Shown here piece by piece: positions 16,098 to 27,884 of a DNA stretch of 64,000 bases (positions are counted from its first letter, which is position 1; the number at the start of each line of letters is the position of its first letter). Position numbers and translations under genes: made by a program. Below the pieces are notes generated by a model that was not told the DNA's origin, ran no database searches, and saw nothing but the letters and a program-made list of their open reading frames with translations. Source of the stretch: Candidatus Polarisedimenticolia bacterium (lineage in GTDB: Bacteria > Acidobacteriota > Polarisedimenticolia > Gp22-AA2 > AA152); the NCBI GenBank assembly GCA_036004685.1, contig DASYRE010000051.1, positions 1 to 64,000 of the forward strand, in the 5' to 3' direction.

Positions 16098-19000
16098 CTA
16101 TCGGCGCCGGGAGCCCCGGGCGGGGAAGAGGGCGGGGTCGCTCGTCCGTTGGGAGAGGCGGCCGGTCACCGCGCGGACTTGGTGGATCCCCCCGTCCTGC
16201 AACAGAGGAATCCGATCGGGATCGACGGGGACGCCGTCGAGCGTCGCTTCGACGATGGCGTGGTATTCAGGATCGGAATTTTTCACGTCGATCTCATAAC
16301 ACGCGCTCCCGGCGCGCCACCGGATGGAATAGCCGTTCCAGGATCCGGGGAACGAAGGCCGCAGCGCGAAGGTGGAGCCCTGAAGCCGCAGGCCGAGAAT
16401 CTCCTCCAGGCCGAACCGGTAGAGCCATCCGGCGGAGCCGGTGTACCAGGTCCACCCTCCTTGCCCCGCCATCTGCGGATGGAGGTGGATATCGGCCGCC
16501 ACGACGTAGGGCTCCACTTTGTAGCGCGCCACCTCGGCCTCGGAGCGCGCGCGGTTGATCGGATTCATGGCGTGGAACAGCTCCGCCGCCTCCCGGCGGA
16601 GTCCCAGGCGGCCCATCGCCATCGCCGCCCAGATCGCGGCGTGCGTGTAATGACCGCCATTCTCCCGGGCGCCCGGAACGTACCCTTTGATGTATCCCGG
16701 CTCCAGCGACGAGCGGTCGAAGGGCGGCGCCAGCAACGCCAGGAGCCCCTGGTCCCGGCGCAGCAGGCGCGCCTGGACCGAGTCGATCGCTTGGGCGGCG
16801 CGCTCCGGTTTCGCCGCGCCCGACAGCACGGCCCAGGATTGGGCGACGGAGTCGATCCGGCACTCCTCGCTTTCGGCGGAGCCGATCACCGTCCCGTCGT
16901 CGCTGACGGCGCGCCGGTACCACTCCCCGTCCCAGGCTGATTCGAGGCTTTTCGCCAGCCGCTCCGCTTCGTGGCGGTAGCGCGCGGCGGCCACGTCATC
17001 GCCGCGCGCTCGGACGATCGGCTCGAAGGCGCGGAGCACGTCGATGAGGAACCAGCCGAGCCACACGCTCTCCCCCCGGCCCCCCGCGCCGAGCCCGCTC
17101 ATGGCGTCGTTCCAATCGCCCGAGCCGATCAGGGGGAGGCCGTGCTCGCCGAAGGCGAACCCGCGCTCGAGGGCACGCGTGCAGTGCTCGTAGACGCTCG
17201 CCGAGCGAGCCGAGACCTCTGGCAGGCTATACGATTCGCGGCGCGCAGGCTCAAGCGCCGGCGCGCTGAGGTAGGCGGTCTCTTGATCGAGAAGCTCCCG
17301 ATCGCCCGTCGCCCGCACGTACTGCGCCACCGCGTAAGGGAGCCACAGGAAATCGTCCGAGCACCGGGTCCGGACGCCGCGGCCCGTCTCCGGATCCCAC
17401 CAGTGCTGCACGTCGCCTTCGAGGAATTGGCGGGACGCGGCCCGGAGGAGGTGCTCGCGGCACAAGTCGGGACGGGTCGCCAGAAGCGCGAGCGCATCCT
17501 GGATCTGGTCGCGGTAGCCGAAGGCGCCTCCCGGCTGGTAGTAGCCCGTGCGAGCCCAGAGTCGGCAGCTCAGGACCTGGTAGAGCAGCCACCGGTTCAT
17601 GATGAAGTCGAAGGAGCGATCGCCCGTTTGCACCTGCAGGGCGCCGAGGATCGCCTCCCAGCGATCCCGGACTTCGGCCTCGGCCTGGCGCGCCGCCGCG
17701 ACGCTGCCGTGCCGCTCCCGCAGCTCGGCGGCATGGCGCGCGTCCCGTCCTTCCCCCAGGAGCACGACGACCGTCCCCGCCTCCCCGGGCGCAAGCGACA
17801 CGATCGCCTGAAGCGCGGCGCAGGGATCGTGCCCCGCGCCGAAGCGTCCGGCGAGCTGGCGGCGACCAAGCGCCGCCGGCCGGGCGGGGCTGCCGTTGCG
17901 GCCGATGAACTCGAGACGATCGGCGGTCGCGGAAAAGGGCTTCTCGGAGATCGAGACGAACGCGACCCGCCCGGGGACGTCCCGGTTGAAGGGATTCCGC
18001 GCGAAGATGACGTGATGATCCAAGTCCGGCTCCGTGACGACGTGGAGATGCTCTCCCCGGCGCGGCGGACCCAGGGCCCATTCGTTGTAGGCGAAGAGGC
18101 TGAGCCGGCGGCGGGTGGGCGAGGCGTTCTCGAGCGTGAGGACGGAGAACTTCACCGGGTCCTCCGGATGGACGAAGATCCGCAGCTCCTGGGAAATCCC
18201 GTGCGCCGCGCAGGCGAACCGGCTGATTCCCGCGCCGTGACGGACCACCCACCGGCGGCGCGGCGCGCCGCCGGGAACGGCGGTCCAGATCTCGCCCGAG
18301 TCCTCGTCGCGCAGGTAGATCGTCTCGGAAGTCGGATCGGTGACCGGGTCGTTCGCGAAAGGCGTCAGCCGGTTCTCGCGGCTGTTTCCGGCCCACGTCC
18401 AGGACGAGCCCGACGCCGTCACCATGGTGCCGAAGGCCGGGTTGGCCATGACGTTGGCCCAGGGCAGGGGCGTCTGGCGGTCCGGCTCCAGGACGATGGC
18501 GTACTCCTTCCCGCCGTCGGCGAAGCCGCCCAGGCCGTGGCCGAATTCGAGGGGCGGCGCCTCGATCGGAGGAGTCGCGTCGCGCGAGGCAATCGCCGAG
18601 GGGAAGCGCGGCACAAACGGAGGAGGCCAGCGCGGCTCGGGCCGCGGCGCGTCGAGCTGCTCCGCGAGCTCGCCTCGCTCGCCATGGAGAATGGTCCCGG
18701 CGACGGCGGAGAGCAGGGCTTGCTCGTCCTCCGACAGGACGTCGCCGCGCAACAGGAACACTCCACCCGGGCGTTCCTTCCAGCCGGCCCAGGGACCGCT
18801 TTCGACCGCCGTCTCGAGCTGCTTTTGCACCTCGTCCCGGTAGCCGACCGGATGCTCGTTCACGATCGCCACGTCCGCGATCAACCCTTTGAGCCGCCAG
18901 AACTCCTGCGCCCGCAGGATCTGCCGCACCAGCTCCAGGTCGTTTTCCTCCGTCACCCGGACCAGCAGGAGAGGGAAATCGCCCGAGATGCCGAAGCGCC

Positions 19001-22000
19001 ACAAGGCGGACTGGCCCAGGACGTTGCCCGCGCGGACGTGCGGCTCGGCGCCGAGCGAGGGGTCGGTGAACAGCGTCGCGGAGGCGAGTCGCAGGAAGAG
19101 CTGCGCCTCTTCCGCGCTGATCCCCAGGTGGGTGCACTCGATCTGGCACTGGCTCCGGGCCAGGGTGAACGCGCGGGCCGCGATCGCGAAGTCGTGATAT
19201 TTGGCGCACAGCGCCGCGGCGGCCTCGCGGCTGGCGGCGACGCCGGTCGTGAAGGCCATGCGGGCCCGGCCGGCGGGCGGAATCCGGACACGGAGCCTGA
19301 GGCTGGCCATCCTGTCCATCACCGAGGCGCTCCGTCCTCTTAGCGGCCGCCCGTCGAGGGCGATCGGATCGTCGGGCTCGCGCCCGCGGCCGAGGAACCT
19401 CGCCCGATCGGTCTCCCACTGGACTTCCGCTTCCCCCGGCGCTTCGGCGCCGAGCACGTGCAGCGCCCAGGCTTCGGGCTCGGACGCCTCCCGCCGTCGC
19501 CGGCGGAACAGGAGCGCCGAGCTCGCGGGGAGGCAGGCCGCCTCCATGAACAGCTTCCCGAACGCCGGATGGGCCAGATCCTCCTCGAAGGAGGCGAGCG
19601 CCAGCTCCACGTAGCTCGTCGCCTCGATCTCGAGCGCCTCCTGGGTGTGATTGATCAGCGTGAGCCGGCGCACCTCGACGTCGTCTTCGGGAGACACGGC
19701 GACCTCCAGCCGCGTCTCGACCTCCCCGTCGATCCGGCGGAAGTCGGCCTTGTCCAGGAGGAACCTCACCTGGTATTCGTCCGCCTCGCGCCGCGTCGGC
19801 TGGTAGGCGGCCGACCAGACGAGGCCGCTCGTCTGATCCCGCAGATAGAGGTACTGGCTCCCCAGGTCTCTCGTCCGGTCCTCCCGCCAGCGGGTGACGG
19901 GACAGCCCCCGCACATCGACGCTCCTCCCCCCGCGTTCGTCAACACCACGGTGTAGCGGCCGTTCGACAGGAAATGCGCCTGAGGATGAGCCGTGTGCGG
20001 AGTCCGGTACCGGCGGACCGGAGCAGGGGCCGCCGAAAAATCGAACGACGGCCTCGCCGCGGGGGTCTGTCTCGAGATCGGCGCGTCCCGCGAGGGGCGC
20101 TCCTGGAGGAGGAGGTCCGTCACCCGGATCCTCGGATCGGCGTGAAACCGCTCCCGCATCGCGTCGCCGCACAGGAAGTTGTCCAAGGCGATCAGGGACA
20201 TCCCCTGATGGTGCGCCAGGAACGACTTGAGGACGACGCCGGGCTTGCGAATCCTGGTCCGGGCGCGGGGCCCCGTCTCCGCGCCGTCCCGGGGGGTGTA
20301 GTCGATCGCCTCGTAGAAGCCGTAACGCCCCTCCAGCCCCTCCGCGAGCAGACGCCGGATGTTGAGCAGCGCCGCGTCGGCGTCCACCAGCAGGGCGAGG
20401 AGGGTCGAATAGGGCGAGATCACGAGATCGTCCGCCAGGCCGCGCTTCAGGCCCACCGCGGGGATCCCGGAAGCCTTGTACTGATAATGGCCGCGCCGGT
20501 CGACGAGGTTGAACGCCGACTCGGAAATCCCCCACGGGACGCCGCGGCTCCGCGCATAGGACTTCTGCAGCCGCACCGCGTTCCGGCTGCTTCGATCGAG
20601 GAGCGTGCCGGGATAGCTCTTCATCAAGAGCAGCGGCATCAGGTATTCGAACATCGAGCCGCTCCAGGAGACCAGCGTCGGGGCCCCTCGGGCGCTGACC
20701 AGCCCGCGCCCCAGCTGGAACCAATGGCTCTGGGGCACTTCTCCTTTGGCGATGGCGATGAAGCTCGCGAGACGGGCCTCCGAGGCGAGCAGATCGTAGA
20801 AGGAGGGATCGTTGCGTCCCGCGCCGCCGTCGGCGAGACGGTGGCCGATGGCGAAGAGCCGGCGCTCCGGATCGTAGAGGAACCGGAAGTCCATCCCTTC
20901 GAACATCGCCAGGGCCTTGTCCGCCAGAGCGTCCAGGCGGCGCGCCAGGGTCGCGTCGGGATCGCCGGCGCCCGCGGCGCGCAGCTCCGCCGCGAGCCGG
21001 CTCGCCCACAAGAGCGCTTCCTGCGCCTGGGGCGCGCCGTTCACCCGCTCCTCGAAAGCCGCGATCTCTTCCAGGAGTCGCCGGCTCTTTTCCGGAGCCA
21101 GGAGGTCGGGCGGCCCGACCGCCGCCGGATCGGAGCCCGGAGCCGGAGCCCCTTCGCTCAGCGCCTCCCGCAGGGGAGCGGCCAGAAACCGGTTGCCGGG
21201 GGCCGAGACCGAGAACGCGTCGACCGCGTCGCGCAGAAGGGCGAGGGTGTCGGCCGCCCCCTCTCGCCCGGAGCGGGAATCGACCGGGGCGCGGGCGATC
21301 TCCCGCAATCCTTGAGCCAGCGTGATCAGGCACCCCGCCAGGTTGCCGCTGTCGACGGTCGAGACGTAGCGCGGCATCAGGGGGGCCAGGCTGCGCGTGT
21401 CGTACCAGTTCAGCCAATGTCCCTGGAAACGCTCGAGGCGCTCCAGGGTGGCGAGCGTCCGCTCGATCCGCTCGGCGAGCTCCCGCGCCGTCAGGAAGCC
21501 GAGATCGCGAGCCGCGAGCGCCGACAGAAGTCCCAGTCCGATGTTGGTCGGCGACGTGCGATGCACCGGCTGCTCCACTGCCCCTTCCTGGAAGTTGTCG
21601 GGAGGAAGGTCGTGATCCTCCGCCGACGCGAGCGTCTCGAAGTATCCCCACGTCCTCCGGGCGAGGCGCCGCAGCAGGCGGAGATCCTCCGGCCCGAGGT
21701 CCGGCCGCCGCACCCTCGCGGGCCGGCTGAGCGCGTAGGCGACGAAGGGAGCCGCCAGCCAAAGGAGGAGGAAAGGCAGCGCCACCGGCAGCGCCGACGG
21801 GCGGAAAGCCGCCAGTCCCGCCGCCAGTCCCGCCGCGAGCAGCGGGCTGGCCGCCATCTCGGTCAGGAACCGGGACCAGCCGTAGTCGCGCACCACGCGG
21901 GCCATTCCCGCCATCGTCACCCATTCCAACAGGCGCTTCTGGGTGAACAGCAGGCGCACCAGCGCGATGCCGGCGGCATGCACCATCCGGTAGGCGTGAT

Positions 22001-24650
22001 ACAGGAGAAACGTCACGGTCACGAGAAGCTGGGCGACCGCGACGGCGAGCGCCTCGCCGCTCAGCTTCAGGAACGCCAGCGGCGGTTGGACCGCCGGGCC
22101 GCGCAGCAGATGGAGCAAGGGCGGGAGCATCGGGAAGGCCATCACCCCCAGGACCGCGGCCGTCCAGGCGAGCGGGCTCCCCGGAAGCACGGCCCATCCC
22201 GCCGCCAGGAACAGCGCCAGCGCCGCGGGCGTGAGGCTGCGGCGCAGATTGTCGAGGATCTTCCAGCGGCTGATGATCGGCAGGCGATTGCGCACCAGGC
22301 GGCCGCGCGCCGGGATCCAAGGAAGCAGCCACAGGAGAATCTGCCAGTCTCCGCGGACCCAGCGGTGCTGGCGCTGCGCGTGGGACACCACGCTCGCCGG
22401 ATAGTCGTCCACCACTTCCACGTCGGTGACCAGCGCGGTGCGGGCGTACAGGCCTTCGAGAAGATCGTGCGACAGGATGACGTTGTCGGGGACCTTTCCG
22501 CCCAGCGCGGCCGCGAAGGCCCGGACGTCGTAAAGCCCCTTGCCGGTGAAGATCCCTTCGCCGAACAGGTCCTGGTAGGTGTCGGACACGGCGGTCGTGT
22601 AAGGATCGACCCCGAGGTTGCTCGCGTGGATGCGCGAGAAGAGCGATCCCGCCACGCTCGACATCGTGACGCTCACCCGCGGCTGGAGGATCGCGTAGCC
22701 TTGCGTCACCCGCCCCAGCGGGCGGTCGAAGACGGCGTGGTGCAGCGGGTGGAGGATGATGCCGATCAGCTGCCGGGCCGCGTCGCGCGGCAGGATCGTG
22801 TCGCTGTCCAGCGTGATGCAGTAGCGGACGCCGGGCAGCACGGAGAGGTCCCCCGCCTGCACGACGTAGCTCGTGTCGCGGTCTCCCCGCAGGAGCCGGT
22901 TGAACTCCTCGATCTTCCCGCGCTTCCGCTCCCAGCCCATCCAGCACCCTTCCTTCGGATTCCAGCGGCGCTCCCGGTGGAAGAGAAAGAAGCGGCCCCC
23001 TCCTGCGTCCCCGGCGCGGGCGTTCAGCTCCTCGATCCCCTGCCGCGCGGCGCGCAGCAGATCTTCGTCCCCCGGCATCGTGGCCGCGGGCGCGTCGGCG
23101 AAATCGCTGAGGATCGCGAAGTGGATGCGCGGATCCTGGTTTCCGAGCGCCTGGATTTCGACGTGGTCGAGCAGCTCGCGGACGCCGCTCAAACGGGTGA
23201 TCAGCGTCGGCACGATGACCATCGTCCGACCCTCCTCCGGCACGGCCCCTTTCAGCTCGAGGCGCGGAAGCCGGCGGGGAGGCGCGATCGACGCCGCGAG
23301 CCAGTGCATCACCCCCGTCGCGAGCTCGGCGGCCGGCAGGAGCGCCAGCAGCAGGACCCACTCGTCGTATTCGTCTCCGGGCGCGAGCGCCATCGCGCCC
23401 GCCACCCCGAGGGCGGTGAGCAGGCCGATCCCCCCGAGGTAGAAGAGCGCCGCGTGGCGGAAGAAGAACCGCCGTCCCCGCTGGCGCAGCCCCGGCCGGT
23501 GATTCAGCTCTCGCTCGAGCTCGCTCCGTCCCTTGCCGATCAGGTAGTAGCCGATGTGATGGGTGCGGTAGTCGCCCGGATCCCGCCGGGCCGCCTGCCC
23601 GGCGCACTCGACAACGCGACGCGCCGCGCTTCTCTGCGATTCTCCCGTCGGCTCCGCCAGATCCTCGATCGCCTTGCGGTAGCGATCGCGCCCGGCGAAG
23701 TCCATCCTTCCGTACACTCCCCCCGGATCGCGCCGGAGGATCTGCTCGACCAGGCTGACCTCCTCGAAGAACTCGTTCCAGTCGAGCGTCGAGCACAGCC
23801 TCAGCGTGGTGATCGAATTCGCGGTCGACGCCAGCTCGCGGGCCTGCTCCTGGTGCTCGGAGCGCATCACGTCTTCGGGGGTCCGGTTGGTCGCGGCGAG
23901 ACGGTCCTCCAGCCTCGAGCGCAGCGGCGCGGCCTCCGATCCGTACTCGCGCAGCCTCTGCAGCAGCCGGACGACGAAGGCCGTGCCCGGCTCGTCGGGA
24001 AGCTCGAGGGCCGCTCCGGGCGCGCCGATCTCGGGCTCCCCCAGGAAGCGGTCGGCCTCGGCTCGCGCCTGGCGCTTCTCCAGGATTCCTTCGGCCAGAC
24101 CGCGCAGGTTCTCGACCAGCGCCGCTTTGATCATGATGGGCCAGGCCCATAGCTCGCCGATGCTCAGGGGCGCGACCTCCTGGTAGGAAGACACGAAGCC
24201 GACGAGCCTCTGCCGATCGAGGCGGGCGTCGCTGTGCCGAATCAGGTCGAGCGCCATGGCGTAGACCCGCGCTCCGCCGGGCGCCCCGGGAGACGCCAGC
24301 TTGGGGAGGTCGAGGTAGTAGCGGCGCGGCAGGCTGCGCCGGACGTCGAGGACTTCGGTTCCGATGATGTGGAAGTTATCGAGCAGCCATTCGGCGGCGG
24401 GAACGAGGGGCTCGGAGCTCTTCGCGTCGCGGGCCAGCAAGCGATAGGCGCGCTGGAGCAGCGCGAGGTTCTCGTCCAGCCTGCGGAAGAACCGGCCGGC
24501 GCCTTCCCGAGCGCTGGCCGACGGGATGAAGCGCGTGGCGAGGATCCGGGCGCGCGCCTCCAAATCGGCCAAGCCCAGGATGGTGTCGCCCTCTTCGGCG
24601 GGGCCGGCGTAGGTTCCGGCTACTTCGTCCCGGCGGGTTGTCGGGTTCAT
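16098..24650 (-). CDS. ndvB: Cyclic beta-1,2-glucan synthase (NdvB/ChvB type)
   Basis: A giant 2850-residue membrane enzyme; 2800-2900 is normal for the family. The ATG at 24650 follows GAGGA. After about 400 soluble residues come membrane helices around a GT84 domain with DSD at 615-617 ([12 protein letters not shown]) and [11 protein letters not shown], which polymerises UDP-glucose. The C-terminal half carries two GH94-like phosphorylase modules ([33 protein letters not shown] with probable acid Asp2515) that set chain length. The product is a periplasmic cyclic glucan for osmoadaptation. The gene stands alone and is intact. Large open frames on its opposite strand are codon-bias shadows. 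Confidence 0.95.
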   Translation of the reverse strand: MNPTTRRDEVAGTYAGPAEEGDTILGLADLEARARILATRFIPSASAREGAGRFFRRLDENLALLQRAYRLLARDAKSSEPLVPAAEWLLDNFHIIGTEVLDVRRSLPRRYYLDLPKLASPGAPGGARVYAMALDLIRHSDARLDRQRLVGFVSSYQEVAPLSIGELWAWPIMIKAALVENLRGLAEGILEKRQARAEADRFLGEPEIGAPGAALELPDEPGTAFVVRLLQRLREYGSEAAPLRSRLEDRLAATNRTPEDVMRSEHQEQARELASTANSITTLRLCSTLDWNEFFEEVSLVEQILRRDPGGVYGRMDFAGRDRYRKAIEDLAEPTGESQRSAARRVVECAGQAARRDPGDYRTHHIGYYLIGKGRSELERELNHRPGLRQRGRRFFFRHAALFYLGGIGLLTALGVAGAMALAPGDEYDEWVLLLALLPAAELATGVMHWLAASIAPPRRLPRLELKGAVPEEGRTMVIVPTLITRLSGVRELLDHVEIQALGNQDPRIHFAILSDFADAPAATMPGDEDLLRAARQGIEELNARAGDAGGGRFFLFHRERRWNPKEGCWMGWERKRGKIEEFNRLLRGDRDTSYVVQAGDLSVLPGVRYCITLDSDTILPRDAARQLIGIILHPLHHAVFDRPLGRVTQGYAILQPRVSVTMSSVAGSLFSRIHASNLGVDPYTTAVSDTYQDLFGEGIFTGKGLYDVRAFAAALGGKVPDNVILSHDLLEGLYARTALVTDVEVVDDYPASVVSHAQRQHRWVRGDWQILLWLLPWIPARGRLVRNRLPIISRWKILDNLRRSLTPAALALFLAAGWAVLPGSPLAWTAAVLGVMAFPMLPPLLHLLRGPAVQPPLAFLKLSGEALAVAVAQLLVTVTFLLYHAYRMVHAAGIALVRLLFTQKRLLEWVTMAGMARVVRDYGWSRFLTEMAASPLLAAGLAAGLAAFRPSALPVALPFLLLWLAAPFVAYALSRPARVRRPDLGPEDLRLLRRLARRTWGYFETLASAEDHDLPPDNFQEGAVEQPVHRTSPTNIGLGLLSALAARDLGFLTARELAERIERTLATLERLERFQGHWLNWYDTRSLAPLMPRYVSTVDSGNLAGCLITLAQGLREIARAPVDSRSGREGAADTLALLRDAVDAFSVSAPGNRFLAAPLREALSEGAPAPGSDPAAVGPPDLLAPEKSRRLLEEIAAFEERVNGAPQAQEALLWASRLAAELRAAGAGDPDATLARRLDALADKALAMFEGMDFRFLYDPERRLFAIGHRLADGGAGRNDPSFYDLLASEARLASFIAIAKGEVPQSHWFQLGRGLVSARGAPTLVSWSGSMFEYLMPLLLMKSYPGTLLDRSSRNAVRLQKSYARSRGVPWGISESAFNLVDRRGHYQYKASGIPAVGLKRGLADDLVISPYSTLLALLVDADAALLNIRRLLAEGLEGRYGFYEAIDYTPRDGAETGPRARTRIRKPGVVLKSFLAHHQGMSLIALDNFLCGDAMRERFHADPRIRVTDLLLQERPSRDAPISRQTPAARPSFDFSAAPAPVRRYRTPHTAHPQAHFLSNGRYTVVLTNAGGGASMCGGCPVTRWREDRTRDLGSQYLYLRDQTSGLVWSAAYQPTRREADEYQVRFLLDKADFRRIDGEVETRLEVAVSPEDDVEVRRLTLINHTQEALEIEATSYVELALASFEEDLAHPAFGKLFMEAACLPASSALLFRRRRREASEPEAWALHVLGAEAPGEAEVQWETDRARFLGRGREPDDPIALDGRPLRGRSASVMDRMASLRLRVRIPPAGRARMAFTTGVAASREAAAALCAKYHDFAIAARAFTLARSQCQIECTHLGISAEEAQLFLRLASATLFTDPSLGAEPHVRAGNVLGQSALWRFGISGDFPLLLVRVTEENDLELVRQILRAQEFWRLKGLIADVAIVNEHPVGYRDEVQKQLETAVESGPWAGWKERPGGVFLLRGDVLSEDEQALLSAVAGTILHGERGELAEQLDAPRPEPRWPPPFVPRFPSAIASRDATPPIEAPPLEFGHGLGGFADGGKEYAIVLEPDRQTPLPWANVMANPAFGTMVTASGSSWTWAGNSRENRLTPFANDPVTDPTSETIYLRDEDSGEIWTAVPGGAPRRRWVVRHGAGISRFACAAHGISQELRIFVHPEDPVKFSVLTLENASPTRRRLSLFAYNEWALGPPRRGEHLHVVTEPDLDHHVIFARNPFNRDVPGRVAFVSISEKPFSATADRLEFIGRNGSPARPAALGRRQLAGRFGAGHDPCAALQAIVSLAPGEAGTVVVLLGEGRDARHAAELRERHGSVAAARQAEAEVRDRWEAILGALQVQTGDRSFDFIMNRWLLYQVLSCRLWARTGYYQPGGAFGYRDQIQDALALLATRPDLCREHLLRAASRQFLEGDVQHWWDPETGRGVRTRCSDDFLWLPYAVAQYVRATGDRELLDQETAYLSAPALEPARRESYSLPEVSARSASVYEHCTRALERGFAFGEHGLPLIGSGDWNDAMSGLGAGGRGESVWLGWFLIDVLRAFEPIVRARGDDVAAARYRHEAERLAKSLESAWDGEWYRRAVSDDGTVIGSAESEECRIDSVAQSWAVLSGAAKPERAAQAIDSVQARLLRRDQGLLALLAPPFDRSSLEPGYIKGYVPGARENGGHYTHAAIWAAMAMGRLGLRREAAELFHAMNPINRARSEAEVARYKVEPYVVAADIHLHPQMAGQGGWTWYTGSAGWLYRFGLEEILGLRLQGSTFALRPSFPGSWNGYSIRWRAGSACYEIDVKNSDPEYHAIVEATLDGVPVDPDRIPLLQDGGIHQVRAVTGRLSQRTSDPALFPARGSRRR

Positions 24651-24786
24651 CGGGTTCGTTCCTCGTCGATGGGTCGGGCAGGCGGTTCCCGCCGCGCAAC
24701 TCCCGGCGGGACCCAGCCGTTCGCGCATGCCGGTGGGTAGTTTTTTCAGAGGGTTGCAAAGTTTTCAATCCGCCGGTCCGACGGCT

Positions 24787-25008
24787 TCAGGCCGCCCCCG
24801 CGAGAGGACTGCGCCGCAGGGAACGGATCAGCAGCAGGATCCTCGGATCGCCGGCCCCGGGATTGCCCCGCTCGAGACGGCGATCGGGCGACCGTTCCAC
24901 CGCGTGGATGGCGCATTCGAAGCAGTCGAATTGATGAGGCGGCTCGTTCCCGAGCCTCGTCTCGACGCCTTTCACGACTCGCTTGCCGCACAGCTCGCAG
25001 ATTGGCAT
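24787..25008 (-). CDS. Short CELCG zinc-binding-like protein, truncated paralogue
   Basis: A 73-residue protein starting at an ATG behind GGGAGGACGCTC. Its first 43 residues (CELCG, then FDCFECAIHA) match the N-terminal half of the 77-residue protein at 53247-53480. It lacks that protein's second cysteine cluster and instead ends in a basic tail. Four cysteines (CxxC and CxxC-like pairs) could bind one metal ion. A near-perfect sigma-54 element lies 78 bases upstream. The function is unknown; metal storage or redox sensing is a guess. Confidence 0.75.
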   Translation of the reverse strand: MPICELCGKRVVKGVETRLGNEPPHQFDCFECAIHAVERSPDRRLERGNPGAGDPRILLLIRSLRRSPLAGAA

Positions 25009-25085
25009 GAGCGTCCTCCCGCTCGCGTCTACCGTCCCGCGTCCATCCGGTGCGGACGGGGACGAGCGCGACGGGGGGTTTGGCA

Positions 25086-25100
25086 GCAAGCCCCATGCCA
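25086..25100 (-). promoter_or_regulatory. Sigma-54 promoter element before the short CELCG gene
   Basis: The minus strand reads TGGCAT-GGGGC-TTGC followed by T, an excellent match to the -24/-12 consensus, 78 bases upstream of the ATG at 25008. Confidence 0.72.
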
Positions 25101-25190
25101 TTCGAGCCGGGAAGCGCGCGGCGCTCTTGGCAGGCGCCGGGGGGGCGTGATAGAGTAACACTCTCAAACGTCGAGAGTAGGCGGCTTTTC

Positions 25191-26375
25191 ATGTCGTCAG
25201 AAGAGCGAGAGTCCGTGTCGCAGCCCCGTTCCGGCTCCGCCGCGCTCGGCGCGGAGGAATCGGCCGTCGCCTCGACCCTGGGCACGGTCCTCTACCATCG
25301 CGACCTGCGCCGCCATTCGATGTGGTGGGCCAACGGCCTTCAGGACCTCCTCGGCTGCTCCGCGCCCGACGCCGCGGCCGCCGGCGAATGGTGGGCCTCC
25401 CGGATCCATCCCAAAGATCGAAAAGGCTATCACGTGGCCCTCGCCCGGGCCCTCGAAAGCGGTGCGCCGCTGGGTCTGGAGTACCGCGTGCGAAGCGCGG
25501 AGGGAGGCTGGGTCGAGGTCCGGGACGAGGCGGTCCTGGTCCGCGAGCGGTCGGGGGAGCCGGCGCTGATGCTGGGCGCGATTCACGATCTCAGCCGCCT
25601 GAAGAACTGGCAGAAGGCTTCCGAGGTCATGGACGAGTTCCTGGCGCGGGCGTTCCACGACATCCGCACCCCGATCAGCTCGATCCTGATCTGGTTGCGC
25701 GTCTTCCAGAGCAGCGAGGACGCGGAGAAGAAAGCGCGGGCCCTGGGGGCCATCGAGAACAGCGCGACCACCCTCGCCGAGCTGGTCGACGAGCTTTTCG
25801 ATCTGTCGCTGATGATCACCGGAAAGCTGCGCCTGCAGCTGCAGCCGGTCCAGCTGGCTCCCTTAATCGACACCGCTCTAGGTGTCGCGGCCCGGCTCGC
25901 TTCCCCGAAGGGGATCCGCCTGGAAAAGAAGCTTGACCCGCGGGCGGGGCTCGTCAACGGCGACCCGGGCCGGATCGAGCAGCTCGTCCGCGGCCTGGTG
26001 GCGAGCGCCATCTCGCTGTCGCCCGAGCGCGGCACGGTCGAGGTCGTGCAGGACCATGATCCTCCCCACGCCCGCCTCACGGTGCGCTACGAGGCGCCCG
26101 CGAGCGGGGGGGGCGACGAGGCCGATCTCTTCGAGTGGCGGATCGCCTCCAAACGCCGCGGAGGAGTCAATCTCGCGTCGGCGTACCATCTCGCCCTTCT
26201 CCACGGCGGGTCGATCAGCGCCCAGATCGATGACGCGACCAGAAAAAGCCGGTTCATCGTCCTGATTCCGCTGCTGGCCGAAGAAGCGCAGCCTGCCCCG
26301 CCCGAAGGACCGCGGAAGAACGACTCTCCCCGGAAGGAGACCCCATCCTCTCCTCCGGAATTCTCCAACCGCTGA
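25191..26375 (+). CDS. PAS histidine kinase with degenerate ATP-binding domain
   Basis: A 394-residue soluble protein. A PAS domain (about 30-135, WWANGLQDLLGCS, WASRIHPKDR) precedes a HisKA domain with His156 in ARAFHDIRTPISSI. The ATPase domain that follows is eroded: the N-box Asn is Ser272 (GLVASAISLSP), the DxGxG box is replaced by APASGGGDEAD, and the GxG lid reads RRGGVNLASAYHLALLHGG. It may dimerise and receive or remove phosphate without autophosphorylating. It is followed 177 bases later by the NtrC-type regulator, a likely partner. The ATG at 25191 is chosen because upstream sequence is not coding-like. Confidence 0.85.
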   Translation: MSSEERESVSQPRSGSAALGAEESAVASTLGTVLYHRDLRRHSMWWANGLQDLLGCSAPDAAAAGEWWASRIHPKDRKGYHVALARALESGAPLGLEYRVRSAEGGWVEVRDEAVLVRERSGEPALMLGAIHDLSRLKNWQKASEVMDEFLARAFHDIRTPISSILIWLRVFQSSEDAEKKARALGAIENSATTLAELVDELFDLSLMITGKLRLQLQPVQLAPLIDTALGVAARLASPKGIRLEKKLDPRAGLVNGDPGRIEQLVRGLVASAISLSPERGTVEVVQDHDPPHARLTVRYEAPASGGGDEADLFEWRIASKRRGGVNLASAYHLALLHGGSISAQIDDATRKSRFIVLIPLLAEEAQPAPPEGPRKNDSPRKETPSSPPEFSNR

Positions 26376-26441
26376 CCGGGGCCGGGCCGCTTCCCCGGGA
26401 TTCCGCGCCGATCCAGCCGTTCCGCCGCTTCCGCCCGGATT

Positions 26442-26471
26442 TTGATATTCGCGAGGCGCTTGTACTATAGT
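26442..26471 (+). promoter_or_regulatory. Probable sigma-70 promoter of the NtrC-type regulator
   Basis: TTGATA at 26442-26447 and TATAGT at 26466-26471 are separated by 18 bases, about 80 bases before the ATG. The stretch is AT-rich against a GC-rich background. The regulator thus appears to be expressed by housekeeping polymerase. Confidence 0.6.
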
Positions 26472-26552
26472 TTTCGGCCCGACGGTCAGACGGAAGCCGG
26501 CGTCCGCCGGGCGTGATGGCCCCCATCGCGCGCGGGAGGGTCCGCAGATCCA

Positions 26553-27884
26553 ATGCTCGACGTGCTGGTGGTCGACGACGATCCCAACTTCCTGAGCGGC
26601 CTCACCGAGATGGTGAGCAAGGAAGGCTTCGCCACGACGACGGCCGGGTCGCTCCAGGAGGCGCGGCAGAAGCTCAAGGAGTCGACCCCCGACATGGTCC
26701 TGCTGGACGTCGACCTCCCCGACGGCAGCGGCATGGAGCTCCTCAAGGAGATCGGCGCCAACCCCCTCACCAACGTCGTGATCATCACGGGGCACGCCAC
26801 CATCGACGCCGCGGTGGAGGCGATGCAGATGGGCGCCTCCAATTACCTCACCAAGCCGATCGATTTCGCGCGCGTCAAGGCGCTGCTCGTCGGCGTCGCG
26901 CAGACCCGGGAGCTGAAGCAGCAGATCGGCAACCTCCGGAAGGAGCTCCGGCAGCTCGGAAAATTCGGCCCGCTGATCGGCGTCTCCGCGGCGATGCAGA
27001 ACGTCTACGACATGGTCTCGAAGGTCGCGCCGACCGAGGCGACGGTGATGCTGCTGGGCGAGACGGGCACCGGCAAGGAGCTGGTGGCCGAGACCGTGCA
27101 CGATCTGAGCCGGCGCCGGAAGCAGGCGTTCCTGGCGATCAACTGCGGCGCGGTCTCCCCTTCCCTCATCGGTAGCGAGCTGTTCGGCCACGAGAAAGGA
27201 AGCTTCACCGGCGCCGAGCGGCAGCAGCGGGGCTACTTCGAGCAGGCCAACGGCGGAACCCTGTTCCTGGACGAGATCACGGAGATGCCGCTCGACCTCC
27301 AGGTCGACTTGCTGCGGGTCCTGGAGACGGGAAGCTTCCGGCGCGTGGGCGGGCAGCAGCTGATCACCGTCGACGTCCGGGTGATCGCCGCCACCAACGT
27401 CGATCCTGCGAACGCCACCTTCAAGCAGAAGCTCCGGGAGGATCTCCTCTACCGTCTCAACGTGTTTCCCATCCTCCTCCCGCCCCTGCGCGAGCGGCTC
27501 GATGACGTGGAGCTGCTGGCGGAGCATTTCCTCGCCTCTCTCAACCGGGACGCGGGCACGTCGAAGCGCTTCACGGGGGTGGCGGTGGAGCGGCTCCGGG
27601 CCCACCCCTGGCCGGGGAACGTCCGCGAGCTGAAGAACATCATCCAGCGCGCTTTCATCATGGCCGAGAACGACATCGGCCTCGACTCCCTCGTCCTGGG
27701 AGTGACGGAAGTCTCGGGCTCGAGCTTGAACATGAAGGTCGGCACCTCCCTGGCCGAGGCCGAGCGGCGCCTGATCCTCGCGACCCTCGAGCATTGCGCG
27801 GGCGACAAGAAAGCCTCGGCCGCCATCCTCGGGATCAGCCTCAAGACGCTCTACAACCGGCTCAGCGAGTACAAGCCGCAATAA
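26553..27884 (+). CDS. NtrC-family sigma-54-dependent response regulator
   Basis: A 443-residue activator. The receiver domain has Asp52 (LLDVDLPDGSG) and Lys in LTKPID. The AAA+ domain has Walker A GETGTGKE (169-176), the sigma-54 contact loop GSFTGA (216-221, Ser for the usual Ala), Walker B GGTLFLDE and the arginine-rich sensor regions. A Fis-type helix-turn-helix ends the protein (KASAAILGISLKTLYNRL). It activates sigma-54 promoters on phosphorylation. It is the only such activator in the window and the natural candidate for the sigma-54-type sites found here. The PAS kinase upstream is the probable partner. Confidence 0.96.
   Translation: MLDVLVVDDDPNFLSGLTEMVSKEGFATTTAGSLQEARQKLKESTPDMVLLDVDLPDGSGMELLKEIGANPLTNVVIITGHATIDAAVEAMQMGASNYLTKPIDFARVKALLVGVAQTRELKQQIGNLRKELRQLGKFGPLIGVSAAMQNVYDMVSKVAPTEATVMLLGETGTGKELVAETVHDLSRRRKQAFLAINCGAVSPSLIGSELFGHEKGSFTGAERQQRGYFEQANGGTLFLDEITEMPLDLQVDLLRVLETGSFRRVGGQQLITVDVRVIAATNVDPANATFKQKLREDLLYRLNVFPILLPPLRERLDDVELLAEHFLASLNRDAGTSKRFTGVAVERLRAHPWPGNVRELKNIIQRAFIMAENDIGLDSLVLGVTEVSGSSLNMKVGTSLAEAERRLILATLEHCAGDKKASAAILGISLKTLYNRLSEYKPQ

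Noticed and set aside
19458-24152. Plus-strand open frame of 1564 codons opposite the glucan synthase gene
   Set aside because: Same cause: third-position GC bias removes stops on the opposite strand. Composition is Arg/Gly/Ala/His-rich with no motif.
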